Positions 45,000 to 56,886 are shown, counted from the stretch's first letter. The stretch is DNA of 58,663 bases from an uncultured Clostridia bacterium (GCA_944333055.1 CALVKT010000042.1:1-58663); one strand, 5' to 3'. The notes: generated by a model not told the origin, from the letters alone. A program made the numbers and translations.

Positions 45000-45068
45000 A
45001 AAAACAGGGCGCAAGCGCGTCCTGCAAGGGCGTTTCCCCGACAGGGCGCAGCGGCGTCCTGTTTTTTT
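44998..45068 (+). terminator. ATP synthase operon terminator
   Basis: AAAAAAACAGGGCGC near 45000 pairs with GCGTCCTGTTTTTTT near 45053-45068, with an inner stem of GGGCGTTTCCCC type; clear T run. It also works as a plausible terminator in the opposite direction for recX. Confidence 0.7.
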
Positions 45069-45146
45069 GTTCAAATCCCGCGGAGGGCACAGCGACACGC
45101 GTGTTTGACAGGCGGCTCGCCGGTGGAAGCGGGCACGGCCCTTCGT

Positions 45147-45761
45147 CTACTCCGATTCCGCTACGCGCTGCAAGGCGCGCTTCGCCGTCGAAAAGTCGTA
45201 TCCGCGCCGGGCCAGTGCGGCCCATGCTTTGCGGTAATCCGCCGGGTCATGCAGGTCTTTGCCGCGCGCGGCTTTCTCGGCAGACCTGACAGCCGCCTCA
45301 AACGCGTCCGCTTCGTCCATCCCCGCAAGGGCCGCGTCGATCTGCGCCGGATCGACGCCCTTCATGCGCAGCTCCGCCTGAATTCTGCGCGTGCCCATCC
45401 CTTTGGCAGCGCGCGCGGACGCCCAGCGGCGGGCAAAGTCCGCGTCGTTCAGATATCCGCTCTCGTGCAGGCGCGCGATCGTGCGGGCGACGGCGCGCTC
45501 CGGATAGGCGTTTTGACGAAGTCCCTCGACGATCTCCCGCTCCGTTCTGTCGCGCGAGGAGAGCAGTGTGACGGCGTATTGAAGCGCATAGGCGGCGGCG
45601 CGCTGCTCAAGAAACGCGTCGAACTGCGCGCGGTCAAAGGGTGTGCCGACGCGATACGGGCGCTCACGGAGCATGGCGCGCGGCATGTGCAGCGTCTCCC
45701 CGTCCGAGAGCGTCAGATCAGCCCGGCCGCGCACGCGCTTGACGCTGATCAGCGTGATCAT
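45147..45761 (-). CDS. recX: Regulatory protein RecX
   Basis: 204 residues of three-helix repeats: ALQYAVTLLSSRDRTEREIV, HESGYLNDADFARRWASARA and KGMGTRRIQAELRMKGVDPA are the RecX motifs. It inhibits or modulates RecA filaments. The start overlaps the nicotinate phosphoribosyltransferase stop. Confidence 0.9.
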   Translation of the reverse strand: MITLISVKRVRGRADLTLSDGETLHMPRAMLRERPYRVGTPFDRAQFDAFLEQRAAAYALQYAVTLLSSRDRTEREIVEGLRQNAYPERAVARTIARLHESGYLNDADFARRWASARAAKGMGTRRIQAELRMKGVDPAQIDAALAGMDEADAFEAAVRSAEKAARGKDLHDPADYRKAWAALARRGYDFSTAKRALQRVAESE

Positions 45762-47185
45762 CCGCGCTTGTCCAGCAGGCTGTGCTTGAGGTCGTAGAGC
45801 TTCCGGGACAGATCGACCTTGTAGCGGTGCGGACGGTTGAGGCGCTTGTACTCGTCCCAGAAGGTATCCATCTCGCGCCTGGCGTAGGCGGCGATCTCCG
45901 AGAGCGCAGGGGAGGTGTAGACGAGCTCGCCGTTCTCAAAGATGGGCACCAGCAGCTTGCGCACGGTGTAATCGCAGAGCGTCATGCGCTTCCACGTGTT
46001 CTCCGGGTCGAAGATCTCCAGCGGCTCGCCGGAGGAGAAGTCCTCCTCTTCCAGCGCGAGCAGATCGGCCAGCGCCTTGCCGGTGCGCCTGTCGTAGAAG
46101 CGATAGAGCTGCTTGACGCCGGGGTTGGTGATCTTCGCCGGGTTTTCGGAGATCTTGATGCGCGGCATGAAGACGCCGTCCGTCTCCTCGGCGGCCAGCT
46201 TGTAGACGCCGCCCAGCGCCGGATTGTCCATGCTGGTGATCATGCGGGTGCCCACGCCCCAGACGTCGATGGCCGCGCCCTGCGCCTTGAGGTCCCAGAT
46301 GACCTCCTCGTCTAGGTCGCCGGAGGCGAAGATCTTGGCGTTCGGGAAACCGGCGTTGTCGAGCATGACGCGCGCCTGACGGCTCAGGAACGCGAGGTCG
46401 CCGCTGTCCAGACGGATGCCCACGGGTTCCTTGCCGCGCGCGCGCAGCTCGTTGAAGACCGTGATGGCGTTGGGCACGCCGCTGCCCAGCGTGTCGTACG
46501 TGTCCACCAGCAGCAGGCAGTTGTCCGGGAAGACGTCGGCATATGCGCGGAAGGCGGTCAGCTCGTCCGGGAAGGACATGACCCAGCTGTGCGCGTGCGT
46601 GCCGCCGACGGGCACGTCAAAGAGCTGGCCGGTGAGCACGTTGCTCGTCGCCTGACAGCCGCCGATGATCGACGCGCGCGCGCCGTAGATGCCCGCATCC
46701 GGGCCCTGCGCACGGCGAAGGCCGAATTCAAGCACCCTGTCGCCGCGCGCGGACTGCACGACGCGCGCGGCCTTCGTGGCGATGAGCGTCTGATGGTTGA
46801 TGAGATTGAGCAGCGTCGTCTCCAGAAGCTGCGCCTCCATGATCGGCGCGATGACCCGCACGATCGGTTCATCCGGGAAGACGACGGTGCCCTCTGGCAC
46901 GGCCAGAATCTGGCCGGTGAAGCGGAAGTGGGTCAGATAGTCGAGGAAGGCATCGTCGAAGATCGACAGGCTGCGAAGGTATTCCACGTCCTCCTGAGTG
47001 AAGCGCAGATTCTTCACGTACTCGATGACCTGTTCCAGCCCCGCCGCCACGGCATAGGCTGTCATATCGCCGCGCCTGCGGTAAAACAGGTCGAAGCATG
47101 CGCGGTTCTTCTCCTTGCCGTAGCGCAGATAGCCGTTCATCATGGTCAGCTCGTACAGGTCCGTCATCATCGTCAAATTACGCAT
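45758..47185 (-). CDS. pncB: Nicotinate phosphoribosyltransferase
   Basis: 475 residues. Signatures LTMMTDLYELTMMNGYLRYG, the EFGLRRAQGPDA phosphate-binding region, GTHAHSWVMSFPDELTAF, and GIRLDSGDLAFLSRQARVML. Converts nicotinate plus PRPP to nicotinate mononucleotide, the first step of NAD salvage. Overlaps lgt by 8 bp at its start. Confidence 0.94.
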   Translation of the reverse strand: MRNLTMMTDLYELTMMNGYLRYGKEKNRACFDLFYRRRGDMTAYAVAAGLEQVIEYVKNLRFTQEDVEYLRSLSIFDDAFLDYLTHFRFTGQILAVPEGTVVFPDEPIVRVIAPIMEAQLLETTLLNLINHQTLIATKAARVVQSARGDRVLEFGLRRAQGPDAGIYGARASIIGGCQATSNVLTGQLFDVPVGGTHAHSWVMSFPDELTAFRAYADVFPDNCLLLVDTYDTLGSGVPNAITVFNELRARGKEPVGIRLDSGDLAFLSRQARVMLDNAGFPNAKIFASGDLDEEVIWDLKAQGAAIDVWGVGTRMITSMDNPALGGVYKLAAEETDGVFMPRIKISENPAKITNPGVKQLYRFYDRRTGKALADLLALEEEDFSSGEPLEIFDPENTWKRMTLCDYTVRKLLVPIFENGELVYTSPALSEIAAYARREMDTFWDEYKRLNRPHRYKVDLSRKLYDLKHSLLDKRG

Positions 47186-48332
47186 GATTCTCGCTCACTT
47201 TCGTCGTGCTCGGGCAGAGGGGGTAGCAAAGCAGCCAGCCGCACAGGATCAACTGAATCATGGCGGCGGTCTGGCGCAGGGAGACGTAGTAGGTGTTGTC
47301 CGCGTTGGCGCGGCCGATGCCCGCGATGAGCAGCGCGACGATGAACGCGGCATTGAGCAGCAGGGGCGCGGCGACCGTGAGGTCAAAGCGGCCGCTGTCC
47401 ATCGTCCACAGGGCGATCATCACCAGCGAGGCGAGGATGAGCGCGAAGAGGCTGGCCTGGGAATAGGGGAAGAGCGTGCTGTACGCGCCGCGCTCGAACT
47501 CGCCCAGGAATGTCGTCACCAGACACAGCACGGCGCAGATCAGCGGCGCGACGGTCATCAGGCTGATGCGGTCGCGGATGCGCAGGAAGAAGTAGAGGAC
47601 GACGCTAAGCGCCGCGATGGCGGAGAGCACCTGCGAGATGCGCACGAATTCGCTGATGAACGTCAGGCTGTCGTTGCGCAGGCCCTCGATCACCGTGCGC
47701 CCGGCGCAGTAGAGCAGCAGATACCAGCAGAACACGTCGCCTGTGCGGCGCTTGTGATGGCGCACGACGAGCAGCAGCGCGAAGACGAGGATGTCCCAGC
47801 AGAATTCATAGAAGAACGTCGCCATGTGCCAGTACCACACGTCGCCCACCGGGATCTCCACCGCAAAGGGGAAGAACTGGAGGCTCTCTTCGCTGATGCG
47901 CAGGCCGTAGGCCTCCATGTTGATGTAATTGCCCCAGCGGCCGATGCCCTGGCCGAGCACCAGCGCGGGCGCGACGATGTCCAGCAGCGTGAGCATGGGC
48001 ACGTCGTGTTTGCGTGCGGCGATGCGCGCGGCGATCAGGCCGCCGATGATGCCGCCATAGATCGCCAGGCCGCCTTCCCGGATGTCAAAGATGGCGGAGA
48101 GGTCTTCGCTGTACTGGTTGAACCGAAAGACGACGTAGTACAGACGCGCAAAGACGATGGCCAGCGGAATGGCGTAGAGCAGAAAGTCGATGATCGCATC
48201 CTGCGGCACGCGGAGCAAACGCGCCTCGCGCGTGCAGAACGCCAGTCCGATCAGGATGGCGGCGACGATGAGGATGGCATACCAGCTGATGCCAAAGAAT
48301 GCGATTCTGTCAATCATGGGCCTGCTGAACAT
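47178..48332 (-). CDS. lgt: Prolipoprotein diacylglyceryl transferase with C-terminal membrane extension
   Basis: 384 residues (usual 260-290) from the ATG at 48332 (GGGAGGGACCC upstream). Core marks: IYGGIIGGLIAARI, GQGIGRWGNYINMEAYG (the lgt signature) and GRTVIEGLRNDSL. Transfers diacylglycerol to the lipobox Cys of prelipoproteins such as those at 13453 and 34807. After the core, about 110-120 residues add three or four more hydrophobic segments with no known motif. Confidence 0.9.
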   Translation of the reverse strand: MFSRPMIDRIAFFGISWYAILIVAAILIGLAFCTREARLLRVPQDAIIDFLLYAIPLAIVFARLYYVVFRFNQYSEDLSAIFDIREGGLAIYGGIIGGLIAARIAARKHDVPMLTLLDIVAPALVLGQGIGRWGNYINMEAYGLRISEESLQFFPFAVEIPVGDVWYWHMATFFYEFCWDILVFALLLVVRHHKRRTGDVFCWYLLLYCAGRTVIEGLRNDSLTFISEFVRISQVLSAIAALSVVLYFFLRIRDRISLMTVAPLICAVLCLVTTFLGEFERGAYSTLFPYSQASLFALILASLVMIALWTMDSGRFDLTVAAPLLLNAAFIVALLIAGIGRANADNTYYVSLRQTAAMIQLILCGWLLCYPLCPSTTKVSENHA

Positions 48333-48463
48333 AGGGTCCCTCCCAGGAATTTGCATATTGATTATGATGTTTCAGTATAGCGCGGGCGTATGCGCCCTGT
48401 CAAGCAATGGAATGGGAAAGTCGGCGATTGAGGCAAAAGGGAAAAGGAATGTGGCGGAAAGCC

Positions 48464-49178
<715 letters not shown>

Positions 49179-49189
49179 GCCTGTACATG

Positions 49190-49223
49190 AAAGCGCCTTC
49201 GGCGGAAAGCCGGAGGCGCTTTT
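49190..49223. terminator. Bidirectional terminator between upp and purB
   Basis: AAGCGCCTTCGGC pairs with GCCGGAGGCGCTTTT around GGAAA. Confidence 0.8.
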
Positions 49224-49229
49224 GGCATG

Positions 49230-50648
49230 TCACAGGTTGATCTCGGCGGAGGACTTGTCCAGCCCGGCGACGAGCGGGCGCACCTTGGCGAGGAACGCGT
49301 CCACCTGCTGCGCGCAGCGGCCGATGTACAGCGCGGGGGCGAGCAGATCGCTCATCTCCGCCTCGGTCAGCCCGAAGGCCTCTTCCTTCGCCAGCCGGGC
49401 GAGCAGGTCGCAGGACTCGCCCGCTTTCATCCGGGCGGTTGCCTCCATGGAGCAGCGGCGGATGATCTCGTGGAGCTCCTGGCGGTTGCCGCCGCGCTTG
49501 ACGCCCTCCATCATCAGGTTTTCCGTAGCGATGAACGGCAGGTATTCCATCACCGTCTTCTCGACGATCTTCTCGTTGACGTGCAGGCCGTCGGTCACGT
49601 TCTGCGCCAGACGCAGGATGGCGTCCGCGCAGAGGAATCCCTCTGGCATGGAGATGCGGCGGTTGGCCGAATCATCGAGCGTGCGCTCCAGCCACTGCGT
49701 GCTGGCCGTCATCGGCGCATTGAGCGCGTCCGCCATCAGGTAGCGCGCCAGCGAGCAGATGCGCTCCGAGCGCATCGGATTGCGCTTGTAGGCCATGGCG
49801 GAGGAACCGATCTGGTTCTTCTCAAACGGCTCCTCGATCTGCCGGTCGTGCTGGAGCAGGCGGATGTCGTTGGCCATGCGGTAGCAGCTCTGCGCGATGG
49901 AGGAGAGACAGTTGAGAATCCGGCTGTCCACCTTGCGCGGATACGTCTGTCCGCAGACGTCAAAGCACGCGTCGAACCCGAAGTCGGCGGCGATCATGCG
50001 GTTCATCTCGTCGATCTTCGCCTCGTCGCCCTTGAACAGCTCCATGAAGCTGGCTTCCGTGCCCGTGGTGCCGCGGCAGCCGAGGAATTTGATGTGGGTG
50101 AGCGCGAAGTCGATCTCATGAAGGTCGGAGAGGAAGTCCTGCATCCAGAGCGTCGCGCGCTTGCCGACGGTCACCAGCTGCGCGGGCTGGTAGTGCGTGT
50201 AGCCCAGCGTCGGCAGCGCCTTGTACTGCCCGGCGAAGTCCGCCAGATTGGCGATCACCTTGAGCAGCTCGCCGCGCAGGTACGTGAGCGCGTCGCGGTA
50301 GAGGATCAGGTCGGCGTTGTCCGTCACGTAGCAGCTCGTCGCGCCCAGGTGGATGATGCCCGCCGCGGACGGGGCCACCTGACCATAGGCGTACACGTGG
50401 GCCATCACGTCGTGGCGCACTTCCTTCTCGCGGCGGCTGACGCAGTCGTAATCGATCTCGTCGATGTGCGCCTCCAGCTCGTCGATCTGGCCCTGCGTGA
50501 TGGGCAGACCCAGCGCGTGCTCGGCCTTGGCCAGCGCGATCCAGAGCTTGCGCCAGGTGCGATAGCGCGTGTCGGAGGAGAACAGTTCAAGCATGTACGC
50601 GGAGGCGTAGCGGGAGGACAGGGGAGACTCGTAACGATTCGTGCTCAT
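49230..50648 (-). CDS. purB: Adenylosuccinate lyase
   Basis: 472 residues. Fumarase-superfamily signature GSSAMAYKRNPMRSERI; catalytic His in LGYTHYQPAQL; start MSTNRYESPLSSRYASAYML. Splits SAICAR and adenylosuccinate, releasing fumarate. Follows purA by 16 bp, so the last two steps to AMP are encoded together. Confidence 0.95.
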   Translation of the reverse strand: MSTNRYESPLSSRYASAYMLELFSSDTRYRTWRKLWIALAKAEHALGLPITQGQIDELEAHIDEIDYDCVSRREKEVRHDVMAHVYAYGQVAPSAAGIIHLGATSCYVTDNADLILYRDALTYLRGELLKVIANLADFAGQYKALPTLGYTHYQPAQLVTVGKRATLWMQDFLSDLHEIDFALTHIKFLGCRGTTGTEASFMELFKGDEAKIDEMNRMIAADFGFDACFDVCGQTYPRKVDSRILNCLSSIAQSCYRMANDIRLLQHDRQIEEPFEKNQIGSSAMAYKRNPMRSERICSLARYLMADALNAPMTASTQWLERTLDDSANRRISMPEGFLCADAILRLAQNVTDGLHVNEKIVEKTVMEYLPFIATENLMMEGVKRGGNRQELHEIIRRCSMEATARMKAGESCDLLARLAKEEAFGLTEAEMSDLLAPALYIGRCAQQVDAFLAKVRPLVAGLDKSSAEINL

Positions 50649-50664
50649 TTCGCTTCCTGCTTTC

Positions 50665-51942
50665 TCACTTTCTCAAGATGATGCTCTCTCTTTCGGGACC
50701 GACGGAGACATAGGTGATCGGGCAGCCGATCGCCTCCTCGATGAACAGCACGTATTCCTGCGCCGCCTTGGGCAGATCCGCCCACGTCCGCGCGCCGGAG
50801 ATGTCGCAGCACCAGCCGTCCACGTAGTCGATCACCGGGCGCGCCTCGGCGAGCGCGGCCGGGAAGGGGAATCGGTTCGTCTTTTCGCCGCGCACCTGAT
50901 AGGCGGTGCACAGCGGGATGCGCGGCATGCTGCCGAGCACGTCGAGCTTGGTCAGCGCGATTTCGGTCGCGGCCTGCACCTCGACGCCGTAGCGCGTGGC
51001 GACCAGGTCGATCGGGCCGACGCGGCGCGGCCTGCCGGTCTTGGCGCCATACTCCGAACCGGCCTGACGCAGCGCTTCCGCCTCCTTGCCGAACATCTCG
51101 CAGACGAACGGGCCTTCGCCCACGCAGGTGGAATACGCCTTGACCACGCCGATCACCTGATCGATCTTCGCGCCGGGCAGGCCGGAGCCGATGGGCGCAT
51201 ACGCCGCCGTCGTGTTGGAGGAGGTGGTGTAGGGGTGGATGCCGTAATCGACGTCGCGCAGGGAACCGAGCTGGGCCTCAAACAGGATGCGCTTGCCGGC
51301 CTTCTGCGCGCCGCTCAGGAACGCGCCGGAATCGCAGACGTAGGGCTTGATCTTCTCGCAGTACGTCTCAATCCACGCGTCGATCATCTCCATGGTGAAG
51401 GGCTCTGCGCCGTAGACCTTCTGGAGCGTCAGATTCTTCCATTCCATGATGTCCGCCAGATGGCTGCGCAGCAGATCCGGGTAGAACAGCTCGCCGGCGA
51501 GCACCGTCTTCTTCTGGTACTTGTCGGAGTAGAACGGCGCGATGCCCTGCTTGGTGGAGCCGAACTTCTTGTCGGCCAGGCGCTGCTCCTCCAGCTCGTC
51601 GAGCTTGCGGTGCCAGGGCAGCAGCAGCGAGGCGCGGTCGCTGATCATGAGGTTATCGGGGGTGAGCGACACGCCCTGCGCCATGACGGTCTGCATTTCG
51701 AGCCACAGGTTTTCCGGATCGAGCGCCACGCCGTTGCCCAGGATGTTGACGACGCCCGGACGGAAGATGCCGGAGGGCAGCAGGTGCAGCGCAAACTTGC
51801 CGAACTCGTTGATGACGGTGTGGCCTGCGTTGCCGCCGCCCTGATAGCGCACGACCACGTCAAAGTCTTCCGTCAGCAGATCGACCATGCGGCCCTTGCC
51901 CTCGTCGCCCCAGTTGATGCCCACAATTGCACAGTTTGCCAT
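50665..51942 (-). CDS. purA: Adenylosuccinate synthetase
   Basis: 425 residues. GTP loop NWGDEGKGRMVD, catalytic His in GGGNAGHTV, IMP/Asp loops TSSNTTAAYAPIGSG and RVGPIDLVATRYG. Makes adenylosuccinate from IMP, aspartate and GTP. Starts 26 bp after carB. Confidence 0.95.
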   Translation of the reverse strand: MANCAIVGINWGDEGKGRMVDLLTEDFDVVVRYQGGGNAGHTVINEFGKFALHLLPSGIFRPGVVNILGNGVALDPENLWLEMQTVMAQGVSLTPDNLMISDRASLLLPWHRKLDELEEQRLADKKFGSTKQGIAPFYSDKYQKKTVLAGELFYPDLLRSHLADIMEWKNLTLQKVYGAEPFTMEMIDAWIETYCEKIKPYVCDSGAFLSGAQKAGKRILFEAQLGSLRDVDYGIHPYTTSSNTTAAYAPIGSGLPGAKIDQVIGVVKAYSTCVGEGPFVCEMFGKEAEALRQAGSEYGAKTGRPRRVGPIDLVATRYGVEVQAATEIALTKLDVLGSMPRIPLCTAYQVRGEKTNRFPFPAALAEARPVIDYVDGWCCDISGARTWADLPKAAQEYVLFIEEAIGCPITYVSVGPERESIILRK

Positions 51943-51968
51943 ACAGAGGTTCCTCCATTCGATGATGC

Positions 51969-54900
51969 TTACGCGTCGATGACCGAGATGCTCGGCACGA
52001 TGTCTTCCAGCACATCCAGCAGGATGCGCACGGTGTCCAGAGAGGTGAAGATGGTCGTCCCATTTTGCACGGCGCAGCGCCGGATCGCTGCGCCATCCTC
52101 GCTGTGCTTGCCGGAGAGGATCGGGCGCGTGTTGATGATGTAGCTGACATAGCCGGAGCGGATCAAGTTCGGGATGTCCGCGCTGTCCTCGCTCACCTTG
52201 GCGCGCACGCGCGTGCGGATGCCGTGCCGCTTGAGGAAAGCTGCCGTACCGGCGGTCGCCTCGATGTTGAAGCCGAGCCGATAGAAGCGCTGGATCAGCG
52301 GAAGCGCCTCTTCCTTGTCCTCGTCGGCGATGGTGGCGAACACCGTGCCGTACTGCTTGACCTTGACGCCGGAGGCCTGCAAGGCCTTGTAGAGCGCGCG
52401 GTTGAGCCGGTCGTCGTAGCCGATCGCCTCGCCCGTGGACTTCATCTCCGGGGAGAGGTAGGCGTCCATGCCGTCGAGCTTGGCGAACGAGAAGGCCGGG
52501 GCCTTGACGTACCAGCGCGTCTTGTCCGCCGGGATCATCTGCGTGATGCCCTGCTCGCGCAGGCTCCGGCCCAGCATGACGTTTGTGGCGATGATCACCA
52601 GCGGGAAGCCGGTCGACTTGGAGAGGAACGGCACGCTGCGGCTGGCGCGCGGGTTGACCTCGATGATGAACACGTTGTCGTCCTTGTCCACGATGAACTG
52701 GATGTTGAACAGACCGCGGATGCCGATGCCCAGGCCCAAGCGCGTCGTGTAGTCCGCGATGGTGTCGCGCACCTTCCGGCTGATGCTCATCGGCGGATAG
52801 ATGCTCGTGCTGTCGCCGGAGTGAACGCCCGTGCGCTCCACCAGCTCCATGATGCCGGGGATGAAGACCTCCTGCCCGTCGCAGATGGCGTCCACCTCGA
52901 CCTCTTTACCCACGTAGTATTTGTCCACGAGCACCGGCTTGTCCTCGTCCACGGCGACGGCGTTTTTGAGGTAGTGGCGCAGCGATTCCTCGCCGGCGAC
53001 GATCTCCATGGCGCGGCCGCCGAGCACAAAGCTGGGGCGGACCAGCACGGGATAGCCGATCTCTGCGGCCGTGCGCACGCCGCTCTCGATGTCCGTGACC
53101 GCAGCGCCCTTCGGGTGCGGAATGTTGAGGCTGGAGATGATCTCTTCAAACGCGTAGCGGTCCTCCGCGCGGTCGATGGCCTCGCAGTCGGTGCCGATGA
53201 TCTTGACGCCTCTGGCGGCGAGCGGCGCGGCGAGGTTGACGGCGGTCTGGCCGCCCAGCGTGCAGATGACGCCGAGGGGCTTTTCCAGCTCCACGATGTT
53301 GCAGACCTCTTCCACCGTCAGCGGCTCAAAGTACAGCTTGTCGGCGGTGGTGTAATCGGTGGAGACGGTCTCCGGGTTGTTGTTGATGACGATGGCCTCG
53401 TAACCCAAGTCCTTGATGGCGTGGATGGCGTGAACGGTCGAATAATCGAACTCAACGCCCTGGCCGATGCGGATGGGGCCGGAGCCCAGCACGATGACCT
53501 TCTCCTTGTCCGAGACGATGGACTCGTTCTCCGCCTCGTAGGTGGAGTAGAAGTAGGGCACATAGCTGTCAAACTCGCCCGCGCAGGTGTCGATCATCTT
53601 GTAGACCGGCAGGATGCCGTGCTTCTTGCGCAGCGCGTAGACCTCGTCCTCGGTGAGCTGCCACAGCTCGCCGATGTAGGCGTCCGAGAAGCCCCAGCGC
53701 TTGGCCTCGCGCAGCAATTCGGGCGTGATGACGCGCGGCTCAAGCTCCTTTTCAAAGTCGACGATGTGCTTGATCTTGTCCAGAAAGAACATGTCGATGC
53801 CCGTGATCGAGCAGATACGGGAGTGATCCACGCCGTGCCACATGAGCTGCGAGATGGCATAGAGGCGGTCGTCCGTGCCCTCCTTGATGTAGTCGAGCAG
53901 CTCGTCTGTCGTCATGTTCTCGCTGTCAAACTTGGGCATGTGCAGGTGCGTGTGCCCGACTTCGAGGGATCGGATGGCCTTGAGCAGGCTCTCTTCCATC
54001 GTGCGGCCCACGCTCATGACCTCGCCGGTCGCCTTCATCTGCGTGGAGAGGCGGTTGGAGGCGAGCGTGAACTTGTCAAACGGGAAGCGCGGCAGCTTGG
54101 TCACGACGTAATCGAGCGCAGGCTCAAAGCATGCGGGCGTATTGGCCAGCATGATGTCGCTCAGCTCCATGCCCACGGCGATCTTCGCCGACACGCGCGC
54201 GATGGGATAGCCGGTGGCCTTCGAGGCGAGCGCGGAGGAGCGGGAGACGCGGGGATTGACCTCGATGACGAAGTAGGAGAAGGACTGCGGATCCAGCGCA
54301 AACTGCACGTTGCAGCCGCCCTTGACGCCCAGCGCGCGGATGATCTTGAGCGCGCTGCCGCGCAGCATGTGGTATTCCTTGTTGGTCAGCGTCTGGCAGG
54401 GGGCCACGACGATGGAGTCGCCCGTGTGGATGCCGACCGGATCGAGGTTTTCCATGCTGCACACGGTGATGGCCGTGTCGTTCGCATCGCGCATGACCTC
54501 GAATTCGATCTCCTTGTAGCCCTTGATGCTCTTTTCGATGAGCACCTGATGCACGGGCGAGAGCGAGAGCGCGTTTTTCATCATCGACGCGAGCTCCTCG
54601 TCGTCGCCGGCAAAGCCGCCGCCCGTGCCGCCCAGCGTGAACGCGGGGCGCAGGATGACGGGATAGCCGATTTCGTGCGCGGCTTCGATGGCCTCTTCCA
54701 CGGAATAGGTGATCCTGGAGGGGACGACGGGCTCGCCGATGCGCACGCAGAGCTCCTTGAACAGCTCGCGATCCTCGGCGGTCTCGATGCTTGCGGCGTC
54801 CGTGCCCAGCAGCTCGATGCCGCATTCCTCCAGCACGCCCTTCTTGTAAAGCTGCATGGCGAGGTTGAGACCCGTCTGCCCGCCGATGCCGGGGATGATC

Positions 54901-55154
54901 GCGTCCGGCCGCTCATAGCGGCAGATGCGCGCCACGTACTCCAGCGTCAGCGGCTCCATGTACACCTTGTCGGCGATGGTCGTGTCCGTCATGATGGTCG
55001 CGGGGTTGGAGTTGACGAGGATGACCTCGTAGCCCTCTTCGCGCAGGGCGAGGCAAGCCTGCGTGCCCGCGTAGTCAAACTCCGCCGCCTGACCGATGAC
55101 GATGGGGCCGGAGCCGATGACGAGTACCTTGTGAATGTCCGTTCGCTTAGCCAT
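51969..55154 (-). CDS. carB: Carbamoyl-phosphate synthase, large subunit
   Basis: 1061 residues, both halves complete: [20 protein letters not shown] at the start, [20 protein letters not shown] and its second-half copy [20 protein letters not shown], and the regulatory MGS domain at the C-terminus ([20 protein letters not shown]). Makes carbamoyl phosphate for pyrimidine or arginine synthesis using ammonia from CarA. Overlaps carA by 8 bp. Confidence 0.96.
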   Translation of the reverse strand: MAKRTDIHKVLVIGSGPIVIGQAAEFDYAGTQACLALREEGYEVILVNSNPATIMTDTTIADKVYMEPLTLEYVARICRYERPDAIIPGIGGQTGLNLAMQLYKKGVLEECGIELLGTDAASIETAEDRELFKELCVRIGEPVVPSRITYSVEEAIEAAHEIGYPVILRPAFTLGGTGGGFAGDDEELASMMKNALSLSPVHQVLIEKSIKGYKEIEFEVMRDANDTAITVCSMENLDPVGIHTGDSIVVAPCQTLTNKEYHMLRGSALKIIRALGVKGGCNVQFALDPQSFSYFVIEVNPRVSRSSALASKATGYPIARVSAKIAVGMELSDIMLANTPACFEPALDYVVTKLPRFPFDKFTLASNRLSTQMKATGEVMSVGRTMEESLLKAIRSLEVGHTHLHMPKFDSENMTTDELLDYIKEGTDDRLYAISQLMWHGVDHSRICSITGIDMFFLDKIKHIVDFEKELEPRVITPELLREAKRWGFSDAYIGELWQLTEDEVYALRKKHGILPVYKMIDTCAGEFDSYVPYFYSTYEAENESIVSDKEKVIVLGSGPIRIGQGVEFDYSTVHAIHAIKDLGYEAIVINNNPETVSTDYTTADKLYFEPLTVEEVCNIVELEKPLGVICTLGGQTAVNLAAPLAARGVKIIGTDCEAIDRAEDRYAFEEIISSLNIPHPKGAAVTDIESGVRTAAEIGYPVLVRPSFVLGGRAMEIVAGEESLRHYLKNAVAVDEDKPVLVDKYYVGKEVEVDAICDGQEVFIPGIMELVERTGVHSGDSTSIYPPMSISRKVRDTIADYTTRLGLGIGIRGLFNIQFIVDKDDNVFIIEVNPRASRSVPFLSKSTGFPLVIIATNVMLGRSLREQGITQMIPADKTRWYVKAPAFSFAKLDGMDAYLSPEMKSTGEAIGYDDRLNRALYKALQASGVKVKQYGTVFATIADEDKEEALPLIQRFYRLGFNIEATAGTAAFLKRHGIRTRVRAKVSEDSADIPNLIRSGYVSYIINTRPILSGKHSEDGAAIRRCAVQNGTTIFTSLDTVRILLDVLEDIVPSISVIDA

Positions 55155-56241
55155 GGGTTCTCGCCTCCTCCATCATCGCAATGAATCGGTCAAACAGGTG
55201 GTCGCTGTCCTGCGGGCCGGGCGCGCTCTCCGGATGATACTGCACGCTGAACACGCGCTCCTGCGGGCAGGCCATTCCCTCCACGGTGTGGTCGAGCAGG
55301 TTGAGGTGGGTGACGGAGAGCCCCGTTCCCTCCAGGCTGCGCGCATCCACGGCGTAGCTGTGATTCTGGGACGTCATCTCGATCTTGCCCGTGCCCAGAT
55401 CCCGGACCGGATGGTTGCCGCCGCGATGGCCGAACTTGAGCTTGTACGTCTGCGCGCCGTAGGCCAGGGCAATCATCTGATGGCCCAGGCAGATGCCGAA
55501 CATGGGGTAGCGTCCGCGCAGGCGGCGGATCAGCTCGATGACCGGCGTCACGTCCTCCGGGTCGCCGGGGCCGTTGGAGAGGAACACGCCGTCCGGCTTC
55601 ATGAACATGATCTCCTCGGCGGTGACCGTCGGCGGGACGATCGTCACGTTGCAGCCGTGCCGGTTCAGGCTGCGGATGATGTTGAGCTTGATGCCGCAGT
55701 CCACGGCGACCACGCTGAAGCGGTGGTTGGATGTGCGCGCATACCAGCGCTTTTTGCAGGCGACGCGGAAAACCGCATCGTGCGGCACGGGGGCGGCGCT
55801 GATGCGGGCGAGCGCTTCTTCATTTGGCGTGTCGATGTCGGTGATGATGCCCCGGCGCGCGCCGATATCGCGGATGCTGCGGGTGAGCATGCGGGTATCG
55901 ATCCCATAGAGGCCGGGCATGTCGTTTTCCTCCAGCAGCTCGCCGAGCGTGCGGGTGTAGCGGAAATTGGAGGGCATGTCGTTGTAATCGCGGACGATCA
56001 AACCGCCCAGCGTGGGCGCTTTGCTTTCAAAATCCTCGTCCGTGATGCCGTAATTGCCGATGAGCGGATAGGTCATCACGACGAACTGATCCGTGTAGGA
56101 CGGATCGGACACGAGCTCCTGATAGCCGGTCATGGATGTATTGAAGACGACCTCACAGACGCGTTCGCCTTTCGCGCCGAAGCTGTGGCCGCAGTATGTG
56201 CTGCCGTCTTCCAGTACGAGCTTTCTGTCAAAGCGTTTCAT
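55147..56241 (-). CDS. carA: Carbamoyl-phosphate synthase, small subunit
   Basis: 364 residues. N-terminal domain ([33 protein letters not shown]) and class I glutamine amidotransferase with nucleophile Cys in [12 protein letters not shown] and HxE in [11 protein letters not shown]. Supplies ammonia to CarB. Confidence 0.95.
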   Translation of the reverse strand: MKRFDRKLVLEDGSTYCGHSFGAKGERVCEVVFNTSMTGYQELVSDPSYTDQFVVMTYPLIGNYGITDEDFESKAPTLGGLIVRDYNDMPSNFRYTRTLGELLEENDMPGLYGIDTRMLTRSIRDIGARRGIITDIDTPNEEALARISAAPVPHDAVFRVACKKRWYARTSNHRFSVVAVDCGIKLNIIRSLNRHGCNVTIVPPTVTAEEIMFMKPDGVFLSNGPGDPEDVTPVIELIRRLRGRYPMFGICLGHQMIALAYGAQTYKLKFGHRGGNHPVRDLGTGKIEMTSQNHSYAVDARSLEGTGLSVTHLNLLDHTVEGMACPQERVFSVQYHPESAPGPQDSDHLFDRFIAMMEEARTHG

Positions 56242-56330
56242 TCCGTTTTGCCTCCATCGTCAGGTGTGGGCATTCATGCAGGCGCGGCCTGTCCGCGCGC
56301 GGCGTAAAACAGCGCATGCAATCGCATGCT

Positions 56331-56359
56331 CATTATAAGCGCTTTTGCCCGGAAGAACA
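56331..56359 (-). promoter_or_regulatory. carA promoter
   Basis: Minus strand TTGTTC (56359-56354), 17 bp, TATAAT (56336-56331). The leader also has GCATGCAATCGCATGC, a short palindrome just downstream. No PyrR-type attenuator was obvious. Confidence 0.65.
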
Positions 56360-56858
56360 AGGGCAAAAAGGCGATTTTCCTGCTGTGCAGGACGAAAAGG
56401 CGAATTTTTTTCGCGCAAAGTGATCGTTCATCCGGTTTCAAACGGGCGTGCTGCCTTCCAAACAGGCGCGCGATGCGGCCGCATGCAGGACACGCCGCGC
56501 CCGTGCCACGAGCACGACCGTGTGCCGTGGCGGCAGGGAGATATCGGACGTGCAAACCATCCGTTTTCCCACGTTCCTTTCAAAGCGAATCGTATCTCCA
56601 ATGCCGTCCATGATGCGGGCCGGTTTGAAGGCCGCATGGAAAACAAAGGCGATGTCCATGCGCGCTATACGACTGCGAGGCGACGCGCCGACATGATGCG
56701 CGAACAGGAACGCTCCCTCCGTGAGGACGGCGTCTCTCACGAAGGGAGCGTATCGCGGTTTGGAGACGCTCGTTTATTCCCATTCGCTCCTGTTAGAAGT
56801 TTTCTAAACAGATTTGCTTATGAGATTTAGCTCAGAGTATCGGCATTATTTTCATTAT
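56360..56858. other. Gene-free junction between the core chromosome and the AT-rich island
   Basis: Several open frames run through here on both strands but none shows a known family, and none has a clear ribosome site. The one clear structure is an inverted repeat at 56710-56751 (ACGCTCCCTCCGTGAG with CTCACGAAGGGAGCGT, 10-nt loop) without a T run. This may be worn remains of an inserted element. Confidence 0.4.
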
Positions 56859-56859
56859 T

Positions 56860-56886
56860 CAGATAGTAGAGGCTATCTGATTTTTT
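56860..56886 (+). terminator. Intrinsic terminator at the island boundary
   Basis: CAGATAG, loop TAGAGG, CTATCTG, then ATTTTTT. Confidence 0.75.

Noticed and set aside
52065-55184. A 1039-codon open frame on the plus strand opposite carB
   Set aside because: It is antisense to a clear carB; Asp/His/Arg-rich low-information protein and no ribosome site.
56345-56830. A 161-residue plus-strand frame in the junction region
   Set aside because: No ribosome site, no recognisable domain, and an inverted repeat runs through it; kept as gene-free.
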